Of a stretch of DNA of 30,540 bases, positions 22,401 through 30,540 are shown in pieces. The position numbers and the translations under genes were made by a program. Below the pieces are notes generated by a model. That model was not told the origin of the DNA, did no database searches, and was given only the letters and a program-made list of their open reading frames with translations. How positions within the stretch are numbered: position 1 is the stretch's first letter; every line of letters begins with the position of its first letter. The stretch is from Amanita rubescens (taxonomy: Eukaryota; Basidiomycota; Agaricomycetes; Agaricales; Amanitaceae): the NCBI GenBank assembly GCA_015039365.1, contig WION01000590.1, forward strand, positions 1 through 30,540. The letters run 5' to 3'.

Positions 22401-24119
22401 CTTAACAGCATGACTAATCTAGCATTGACATACTATGACCAGGCGAGATGGGACAAGGTGGAGAAGCTGGAGGTAGGAGTCATGGAGGCAAGGAAAGAAA
22501 AGCTTGGATCACAGCACCCAGACACTCTTATCAGCATGGCCAATCTAGCACTTACAAACAAGAACCAGGGGAGGTGGGATGAGGCAGAGAAGCTGGAGGT
22601 AGAGGTCATGGAGGCAAGGGAAGAAAAGATTGGATCACAGCACCCAGACACTCTTACCAGCATGGCTAATCTAGCATGCACATACTGGAACCAGGGGAGG
22701 TGGGATGAGGCAGAGAAGCTGGAGGTAAAAGTCATGGAGGCAAGCAAAGAGCAGCTTGGATCCCAGCACCCAGACACTCTTACTAGCATGGCTGATTTAG
22801 CATCCACATACAGGACACAGGGGAGGTGGGATGAGGCAGAGAAGCTGGAGGTAGAAGTAATGAAGGCAAGGCAAGAAAAGTTTGGATTGCAGCATGCAGA
22901 CACTCTTGCCAGCATGGCTGATTTAGCACATACATACTGGGAGCAGGGGAGGTGGGATGAGGCAGAGAAGCTGGAGGTAAAAGTCATGGAGGCAAGCAAA
23001 GAGCAGCTTGGATCACAGCACCCAGACACTCTTACCAGCATGGCTGATTTAGCATCCACATACAGGACACAGGGGAGATGGGATGAGGCAGAGAAGCTGG
23101 AGGTAGAAGTAATGAAGACAAGGCAAGAAAAGTTTGGATTGCAGCACCCGGACACTCTTACCAGCATGGCTAATCTAGCATGTACATACTTGGAACAGGG
23201 GAGGTGGGATGAGGCAGAGAAGCTGGAGGTAAAAGTCATGGAGGCAAGCAAAGAGCAGCTTGGATCACAGCACCCAGACACTGTTACCAGCATGGCTGAT
23301 TTAGCATCCACATACAGGACACAGGGGAGGTGGGATGAGGCAGAGAAGCTGGAGGCAGAAGTAATGAAGACAAGGCAAGAAAAGTTTGGATTGCAGCACC
23401 CAGACACTCTTACCAGCATGGCTGATCTAGCATCCACATACAGGAAGCAAAGGAGGTGGGATGAGGCAGAGAAGCTGGAGGTAGAAGTAATGAAGGCAAG
23501 GCAAGAAAAGCTTGGATTGCAGCACCCAGACACTCTTATCAGCATGGCTGATCTAGCATGCACATATAGGAAGCAGGGGAGGTGGGATGAGGCAGAGAAG
23601 CTGGAGGTAAAAGTCATGGAGACAAGCAAAAAACAGCTTGGATCACATCACCCAGACACTCTTGCAAGCATGGCTGATCTAGCATGCACATATAGGAAGC
23701 AGGGGAGGTGGGATGAGGCAGAGAAGCTGGGGGTAAAAGTCATGGAGGCAAGCAAAAAACAACTTGGATCACATCACCCAGATACTCTTGCAAGCATGGC
23801 TCATCTGGCATTGACATACATGAAGCAGAGGAGGTGGGATGAGGCAGAGAAACTGGAAGTAGAAGTCATGGAGGCAAGGAAGGAAAAGATTGGATCACAC
23901 CACCCAGACACTCTTTCCAGCATGGCCAATCTAGCACTTACATATAGGAAACAGGGAAGGTCAAATGAGGGTAATGATTTACTTTCTCAGGCTGTTCAGT
24001 TAATGGAGGTTGGGATGGGATGCCAGCATCCAACTACAATTCACTACAGGAAAAAGTTGGAGTCTGCTAAAGTTGGCAGGATACAGACAGAAAGGGATGA
24101 TGCCCACTGGTCACATTAA
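19491..24119 (+). CDS. NB-ARC/TPR NOD-like receptor, 1503 residues
   Basis: Fungal NLR-type STAND ATPase. Family members are thought to sense non-self ligands through C-terminal repeats and oligomerise to trigger an immune or cell-death response. Exons 19491-19577, 19636-19859 and 19919-24119 join in frame. Exon 1 encodes 29 residues starting MASSDGNFFTGAQNV; no catalytic or death-type effector domain is seen at the N terminus. The NB-ARC domain shows a P-loop GMGGIGKT (84-91), a Walker B-like WLIIYDNAD (153-161), an RNBS-B-like ILITSRN (179-185), a GLPL-like GGIPLAIDQAG (235-245) and a VHPVIHSW block near 400, where MHD-like motifs sit. From residue 505 there are 23 TPR units of 42 residues plus a short cap (GCQHPTT). 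The gene is intact. It is nearly free of CpG, unlike its neighbours, and a second, inverted relative lies at 28930-30540. Confidence 0.93.
21120..24017 (+). repeat. 23 tandem 126-bp TPR units (42 residues each)
   Basis: Units run without a single indel, each about G-S-x-H-P-D-T-L-x-S-M-A-x-L-A-x-T-Y then Q-G-R-W-D-E-A-E-K-L. They belong to the kinesin-light-chain-like TPR class. Variation is concentrated at unit positions 3, 9, 13, 16, 19, 20, 31 and 33, while the scaffold stays fixed. Units 13-18 (22632-23387) show a two-unit, 252-bp super-period: odd units end KVMEASKEQL and even units carry STYRTQ or a close variant with a QEKF end. Because 126 is divisible by three, antisense frames also stay open for long stretches. 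Confidence 0.95.
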
Positions 24120-25343
24120 TCAATTGTGTCACAATGGGCAGTGAGGAATGCCAGTATAGTTGAGCCTTATGTACAGTAGTTATCATGTAGAGAATTATGT
24201 GGAATGCAGTATACCTTATAGCTGAATATGGTAAAGTGAGGAAGCAGTTTGAACAAGGAACTGTAGTATGGTACTTATTCCTCGGTTCAATGTACAGGAT
24301 GGAGGCATCAGAGGTAAGCTTTTGATATGGCATGACAGTGCTGCTAAAGCTATGCCTCGGCTCTCGCTAAGCTAAATTGCGGCAGCTGGTTTTTAACTTC
24401 AGCTGTCTAGTCGAAGCCAAAGTAGGACCTGGATCAACTGTGTGAGGGCCGTCAATGCAATAGGTACGCCGCACCATGCCGCCTCCTAATACTACCCTTC
24501 CATGTCACCAGCACCCAATTGAAGTAGACGATTTCCCGCAGACAGTGAGCGACGAGTCGTCCTTCGCGGCTTGGGATGCTTGTTTAGGAAAATATAGATT
24601 CATACAGGGTTCGGGTCCCTATATACGAATGGATCATTCAAGAAGGTGTCAGATTATATGCAGCACACACCAACTGAATAAGCGCACGCCGCCCTTTGGA
24701 ATCGCCACCGTCGTCGCTGCACCCTTTCGGAAGGTCTGAAACGCCATCACATCCTAAGAAGGGAGATCCCTACCGCTACCGCAGCTGCACGCTGTGATGG
24801 AACCGCACGATGCCATTACGATCTTTAAAACAAATACGGTATTCATGGTTAAATTGGTCGAGGAAGAGATATGCAACAAACAGTGCCAGCTTGAGAGTGT
24901 ATGCGCATCCAGAGGTATGATATGCATTCAATGTTCGTCCGCTTTGAGTGGTCGTTACGACGTGAGCGACGCCCTGACATCATGCCACCATAAAAAGGAT
25001 TTGACTCACCACGAATTGAGTCATAAGCTGGATGAAGAATGGAAAACCGTAGTATCTACGTGAAGGATCACAACATGATTGCGGCGCTGTCACACCACTC
25101 TGCTGCCGAGCGGCGTGTTAGAGTTCGTCCGAAGCACCCGACATCGGTGGCACGTTGATGAAAGAAACAGAACAAGCACACAAAGTACATCCTCCTACAT
25201 CGCCATAGCGATTTAATATTTAATGCCATTACCACAATCGACAAGACTACGACACATGGTAGAACAGCAACAATACACGAGATAATAGATTAATGAAATA
25301 CACTGGTGTACAAGGGATAGAAAAAAAGTAAGACACGACACGT
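24120..25343. other. Intergenic region between the receptor and H2B
   Basis: The first about 170 bp is the CpG-poor 3' flank of the receptor gene; it shares AGTTGAGCC..ATGTACAGTA with the 3' flank of the second receptor. From about 24293 the DNA becomes CpG-rich. Two plus-strand frames (24476-24739 with ATG, and 24794-25063) have no motif I recognise. The right end carries the 3' untranslated region of H2B. Confidence 0.45.
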
Positions 25344-25953
<610 letters not shown>

Positions 25954-26181
25954 GGCGTTGTTAGGTGGTGGTTGCGGTTAGAGTTGGATGGATCTCGTGA
26001 ATGCGGCGGTGGGAATGTATTATATAGTCATATATATTTGGCATTGTTTGGTCCCATGACGCGACCGTGCACGCGTCTTGTCTTGTTGACGCGCGTGCGT
26101 TATTATATAAATGCGTGAGTTGTGTCACGCGTCGTCCCCTTTTCAAGTTCTTCGTATTCCATCAACAACATACATACAACC
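25954..26181. promoter_or_regulatory. Bidirectional H2B-H2A promoter with MCB-like elements
   Basis: The 228-bp spacer is shared by the two histone genes. Two ACGCGT motifs, the core of the MluI cell-cycle box bound by MBF, lie at 26071-26076 and 26127-26132, and related TGACGCG sequences lie at 26058-26064 and about 26088-26094. TATA-like boxes occur on each side: CTATATAATA read leftward (26027-26018), about 65-75 bp before the H2B ATG, and TATTATATAA (26101-26110), about 75 bp before the H2A ATG. The near-symmetrical layout suggests joint S-phase control; binding itself is inferred. Confidence 0.65.
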
Positions 26182-26695
26182 ATGGTTGGAAAAGCAAGCG
26201 GTAAATCAAAGACTGGTAAAACGAGTGGTGTTCCTGCCAAGAAGGAAACGCGCTCCAGTAAAGCAGGGTTACAGTTTCCTGTTGGACGTATCCACAGGAT
26301 GTTGAAGAAGCACAATTTCAAGTATCGAATCGGTGCCGGTGCGCCTGGTGAGTTGGTTCATTCATTTTTGAATCATAGATGATGTGACTGAAAATTCGAC
26401 AGTGTACCTCGCTGCAGTGTTGGAGTATCTCGCTGCAGAGATTCTGGAACTGGCCGGCAACGCCGCACGCGATAACAAGAAACATCGTATCGTACCTCGT
26501 CATCTCCAACTCGCCATCCGAAACGACGAAGAGTAAGTCGTAGATCTTTAAGTAGATGCATTCACCCTTATCTTGATCAGGTTAAGCAAGCTTATGAAAG
26601 ACGTCGTCATCTCTCAGGGTGGTGTCGTGCCCCACATCGCCCCTGAACTCCTTCCAACGAAAACGAGAGCAAAAGCTGACAGCCAAGAAGTCTAA
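26182..26695 (+). CDS. hta1: Histone H2A with SQEV tail
   Basis: Core histone partner of H2B. Exons 26182-26347, 26403-26532 and 26581-26695 join across introns of 55 and 48 nt to 136 residues. The fold is unmistakable: [78 protein letters not shown], then [16 protein letters not shown]. The C-terminal SQEV contains the Ser-Gln site phosphorylated by Mec1/Tel1 kinases after DNA damage, so this single H2A can serve as H2A.X, as in other fungi. The ATG at 26182 gives [10 protein letters not shown], a normal H2A tail start. The segment [12 protein letters not shown] (residues 42-53) departs from the usual GNYAxR(I/V)GAG around loop 1. It otherwise reads as a functional canonical H2A. Confidence 0.96.
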
Positions 26696-26754
26696 ATCGA
26701 AAAAAAAATTGTGATTTCAAGTGTATTATATTCGTACCATACTACATTTGTAAT

Positions 26755-27976
26755 TCAGGTAGAACGTAAAAGTGGAACGCGGGTTAATTGCATCTTTTCT
26801 GAACGTTGTGCAGAGGGTACTAGGTATCCTTCCAAACTCGCCACCAAAGCCGTTCGCTCCGACGGACCATGGCCATCGTTTGTCGCAGGAGCGCTTATGA
26901 CTTGCACAATCGACTGAGTTTCAATGTTATGAATCTCGATGGTTCGATTTGGGAGCAGCGAAGTGACGTAGGGATAATCCAAGCCTGCAAACGATTATTA
27001 AATATCGCTCTGCTTCGTTTTTGCACGACACTCACAAACCGACTCTGGGTAACTCGGCCATTCCAACGTACCCCTAACGGGATCGCCTTCACCCGTTATA
27101 AACACGCCGATGGTACTCGCACCCGTCCAGGATAGAATCAAAAACTCTGAATCGCCGATAACGGTGATAGATGGTTTTATTGGAAAAGGTGTTGGGTCGA
27201 TTGCCTGGGAGAGGGGTAAGATGGGAAAGAGAGATGCTTCGTCGAGGTTGATGATGTTGTAATGGACGTTGTCGGCGATGCAGAGGGAGGGGCCGATGCG
27301 TTTGGCTAGGGTGCCACCTTGCGGGAGCGGTATTTCCTGCATACATAGCCTGTTAGCAATAAGTAAAGGATAATGAGGTAGAGAGTCTATGTACTTTGTG
27401 GTAGTAGAGTCTATCTCGCAAAGTGTATTGAGCGATGGCTCGTTTTTTGACGACGCAGAAATCAACGAGGTCTAGTGTTTGGGAAGAGGAGGATAGAGGT
27501 GGTGGAGGTCGTTGGAGGTGGAAATGATCCACTGCAAATGTGACGACGTGGCGGATGGGTCGTATCACGTTTTGAGGAATCGGGTCGAGTGAAGGGATGG
27601 TGTAAAAGTGGAGTTGGCCATCGGACTGGATTAATGCTCGGTGTTGGCACGGTATGATGACGATATCGTCTATGGATTTCCCTGCAGTGACGGTCTGACG
27701 AGAGACGAGGGTGTGGGAGTGGTCCGGTTGGAGAGCAAACCTGAGGAGCTCGCCATTTGAACAGCCAGCGTAAATCTCGTTGGCAGCAGCCTGAGCGGCC
27801 GTTACGCGCACGTCGCGTTCAAAATCAAACTCTGCTGACGTGTCAGTTGGAAACGCTTCTCAACGACTCGCACACTCACCAAACACGCCAGCCATAAGTG
27901 CTGGACCGAGAAAGGGGCGATCGCGGGTGGGTTGGCGGGAGCGTAGCTCATCACGCTGATGTAAGCGACCACTCAT
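26755..27976 (-). pseudogene. VPS3: VPS3/TGFBRAP1-type CORVET subunit, CNH domain only (truncated)
   Basis: Four exons (27880-27976, 27395-27834, 27036-27336, 26755-26984) join in frame to 355 residues. The body matches the N-terminal citron-homology beta-propeller of VPS3, a CORVET tether that binds Rab5-type GTPases on endosomes: NEIYAGCSNGELLRFAL, DDIVIIPCQHRALI, IRPIRHVVTFAVDH, EIPLPQGGTLAKR, SLCIADNVHYNIINL, FLILSWTGASTIGVF and DYPYVTSLLPNRTIEI. Full-length proteins are about 900-1000 residues. Here a stop (26755-26757) follows LEGYLVPSAQRSEKMQL.., and only 59 bp separate it from the H2A stop, so the clathrin-repeat C-terminal part is absent. In exon 1 a more family-like start (MSYAPANPPAIAPFSVQHL) lies in another frame that would have to shift by one base to join MAGVF. 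This suggests a further lesion, though it is judged from memory of relatives. Most likely a broken copy, less likely a short functional gene. Confidence 0.75.
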
Positions 27977-28765
27977 GCTCTCGCCTCGATGTCGTAAGGA
28001 AAGTACTACAAAGCGTTAAAGGTGCAGTCTCGATTCCACATTGACGAAGACGTTACATACCTATAACAAACTCGAACGACGCATTTGGAGAATCAACGCC
28101 AACACGAACGCCATATGCGATTTCCAGACCTCGTGCTCTATAGCGAGCGGAAATACCTCTCCAGACACCGTCATCAATCTTCTACCAAAATACTCCACGT
28201 CGAGAGCGACGTCTGAAGCCTTTCTCGACGCGCTTCAGTGCTTCAAGGGTAGGAACCAACTTTATCCGTATACCATCCTGGCGCATTATGGTGAGTTGGA
28301 TTGGACGGCCGGATTCGACGTCGAGGCGGGGCTGGTGAGGTTCCGCATGAACTTCAATTTGAAGCTGTTTGAAGTGACATTGAATGCGGCGATTCAGGTG
28401 CAGGTTGAGAGCCATTGAACGTCTCTCTATGCTAACCGGTTTCTTCAACAGGGACTTTTTCCCCGGGAGCGACGTATTCTTATTGTATCCAACTACACAA
28501 GCAACTCATATGTGTATCATAAATGCCAAAAGCACGTTTGTAGCCGTTCGTGACGTGAGAACCTCAGGCTGTCTTTCCGGCCCGTACAACCCCAGACTCC
28601 AAGACCAAAATGATACGCGTCCCCAACACCTATTTGATAAGTATATGTGTTACACGGCAAATGCTGTTACATTCGAATCCGACATCTTCCCGAGTTTGTC
28701 TGTCCCAAATCACTATTCAAGTACTGATAGGCACTGTCCCTACTGCCCGTTTGACTCGGAGGCCC
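27977..28765. other. Stretch with an unassigned open frame, left of the second receptor
   Basis: A plus-strand frame (about 28041-28418) encodes a stretch with SEAFLDALQCFKGRNQLYPY and LDWTAGFDVEAGLVRFRM. It has balanced composition but no ATG near its left end and no family I can name. It may be an exon or decayed piece of a gene divergent from the VPS3 remnant. Frames at 28384-28929 are of unclear value. DNA is CpG-rich until about 28758, then switches to the CpG-free composition of the receptor locus. Confidence 0.4.
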
Positions 28766-28929
28766 ACATCAAAAGCTCAACTCCAATGCTCCCCTGCCTC
28801 AGCTGCATGATAACAGAGGGAAAAGTCACAGTACATGATACTGTTGAATACATTACATGTTCAAACTGGGTACTACTACTTCAATTACTTAGTAAGGTAC
28901 TGTACATGACAGCTGAGGCTCAACTATGA

Positions 28930-30540
28930 AGAAACTGCATTCTGTCAGACTCAACATTTCCCTGTAGGAAATTGTAGTTGGATGCTGGCATCCCATCTCA
29001 CCCTTCCATTAACTGGACAGCTTGAGAAAGTAAATCAATACCCTCATCCCTCCCCTGGTCACTGTACATGGATGCTAGATAAGCCATGCTGGTGAGAGTG
29101 TCTGAGTGCTGTGATCCAAACTTTTCTTTCCTTGCCTCAATGACTTCTACCTGCAGCTTCTCTGCCTCATCCCACCTCCTGTTTATTGTATATGCATGCT
29201 AGATTAGACATGCTGGTGAGAGTGTCTGGGTGATATGATCCAAGCTTTTCTGTTCTTGCCTCCAGGACTTCTACACAAGGCTTCTCTGCCTCATCCCACC
29301 TCCCCTGGTTACAGTATGTGAATCCTAGATTAACCATGCTGGTAAGTGTGGCTGGGTGCTGTGGTCCAAGCTTTTCTTTCCTTGCCTCCATGACCTCTAC
29401 CTCCAACTTCTCTGCCTCACCCCACCTCCCCTGATTACTGTATGTGGATGCTAGATTAGCCATGCTGGTAAGAGTGTCTGGGTGATGTGATCCAAGCTTT
29501 TCTTTCCTTGCCTTGATGACTTCCACAAAATGCTTCTCTGCCTCATCCCACCTCCTCCGGTAACTGTATGTGGAAGCTAGATTAGCCATGCTAGCAAGAG
29601 TGTCTGGGTGATGTGATCCAAGCTTTTCCTTGCTTGCCTCTATGACTTTGACAAAAAGCTTCTCTGCCTCATCCCACCTGCCCTGGTTACCATATGTGAA
29701 TGCTAGATTAGCCATGCAACTAAGAGTGTTTGGGTGATGCAACCCAAGCTCCCCTCTTCTTGCCTCCATGACTTCCACAAGAAGCTTCTCTGCCTCATTC
29801 TGCCTCCCCTGGTTACTGTATGTGGTTGCTAGATTAGCCATGCTGATGAGAGTATCTGGGTGATGTGATCCAAGCTTTTCTTTTCTTGCCTCCAAGACTT
29901 CTACCTCCAGCTTCTCATCTTCATCCCACCTTCCCTGGGCACTGTATGTGGATGCTAGATTAGCCATGCTAGCAAGAGTGGCTGCATGCTGTGATCCAAG
30001 CTTTTCTTTCCTTGCCTCCATGACTTCTACCCCCAGCTTTTCTGCCTCATCCCATCTCCCCTGGTGCCTGTATGTGGATGCTAGATTAGCCATGCTAGAG
30101 AGAGTGTCTAGGTGATGTGATCCAAACTTGTCTTTCCTTGCCTCCATGACTTCCACACCCAACTTCTCTGCCTCATCCCATCTCCCCTTGTTCCTGTATA
30201 TGGATGCTAGATTACCCATGCTAGTAAGTGTGTCCGGGTGATGTGATCCAAGAGTTTCTTTCCTTGCCTCCATGACTTCTACTTCCAGCTTCTCTGCCTC
30301 ATCCCACCTCCCCTGGTCCCAGTATGTGGATGCTAGATCACCCATGCTGTTCAAAACAAATGGATGTTTTGGTCCAAGATATGCTTTCCTTCTTTCCAAC
30401 ATCTGCATCCTTAGTTTTTCCATCTCATTCCAACTCCCAATGTGATAGAATACATGTGAAAATTGATCACATTCATCATCATAGTAAAAGTTATTTACAT
30501 TTAGCTGTGCTGCCTGATCATTGATTGTTCTTATATGTGG
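28930..30540 (-). pseudogene. Second NB-ARC/TPR receptor, 3' part, frameshifted near its end; runs off the window
   Basis: The minus-strand frame is open from the window edge at 30540 to a stop at 29167-29169 (457 codons visible). It matches the receptor at 19491-24119 across the linker (HIRTIN-QA, YYDDECDQFSHVF, GSWNEMEKLRM) and the TPR array. Near 29177-29181 two bases are missing in the block that encodes QGRWDEAEKL elsewhere, causing the stop. Past that point the homologous frame resumes as RWDEAEKLQVEV, one codon of QGR-(x)-DEG is missing, and a one-base insertion gives a second stop at 28998-29000, just before the GCQHPTT cap. Homology continues into the 3' flank. The locus shares the extreme CpG depletion of its partner. 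A shortened protein ending after ten units could still be made; the upstream NB-ARC part is outside the window. Confidence 0.82.
28995..30375 (-). repeat. 11 tandem 126-bp TPR units of the second receptor
   Basis: Units start at 30375 and step by 126 bp leftward. Unit 10 is two bases short and unit 11 is shortened by one codon and interrupted by the one-base insertion. Consensus and variable positions match the 23-unit array at 21120-24017, but the super-period of two units seen there is absent here. Confidence 0.88.

Noticed and set aside
22433..23629. 398-codon open frame on the minus strand, and shorter ones at 21254-21547 and 21632-21925
   Set aside because: They are antisense shadows of the TPR array. 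The 126-bp unit is a multiple of three and happens to lack stops in that antisense frame, so openness repeats automatically.
24595..24640. GGGTTCGGGTCCC near 24609 resembling a tRNA T arm
   Set aside because: No pairing acceptor, D or anticodon stems can be drawn around it.

Overview
The window looks like nuclear DNA of a filamentous basidiomycete, most likely an Agaricomycete. The signs are many spliceosomal introns of about 45-60 nt with GT..AG ends, a histone H2A ending in SQEV after a [17 protein letters not shown] tail, a divergent H2A-H2B pair, and a large NB-ARC/TPR receptor of the kind expanded in mushroom-forming fungi. Assignments come from reading translations and splice sites by eye; no database search was run.

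Layout. 1-6540: two tandem, direct, intron-rich copies of an ACS-family (allantoate/nicotinate permease-like) MFS transporter on the minus strand, each broken by its own lesion. 7312-8514: complete 7-exon cytosolic inorganic pyrophosphatase. 9321-9865 (minus): small single-pass membrane protein with two PY motifs. 11709-13200: decayed A1 aspartic protease that has lost both catalytic aspartates. 14404-15675 (minus): conserved-looking protein of unknown function with a Ser-rich linker and C-terminal coiled coil. 17568-17651: tRNA-His(GTG) with a 12-nt intron. 17780-18560: fragment of an FAD-dependent phenol hydroxylase-type monooxygenase. 19491-24119: intact 1503-residue NB-ARC receptor with 23 near-identical 42-residue TPR units. 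25344-26695: divergent histone H2B/H2A pair. 26755-27976 (minus): N-terminal CNH part of a VPS3-type CORVET subunit, cut short next to H2A. 28930-30540 (minus): 3' part of a second NB-ARC/TPR gene with 11 TPR units, facing the first and damaged near its 3' end.

Housekeeping genes (pyrophosphatase, histones, tRNA) are intact and separated by long stretches holding only fragments or nothing recognisable, so the region reads as slowly decaying accessory DNA between essential genes. The most striking signal is compositional. Both NB-ARC/TPR loci, introns and flanks included, are almost free of CpG: six in about 4.85 kb and two in about 1.78 kb, with sharp edges against CpG-rich neighbours. Yet the first gene keeps a 1503-codon frame. 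Together with dimer-wise amplification inside its TPR array, this suggests a repeat-diversifying receptor family that has been under cytosine methylation and deamination for a long time. That is inference; the CpG counts and repeat structure are read directly.
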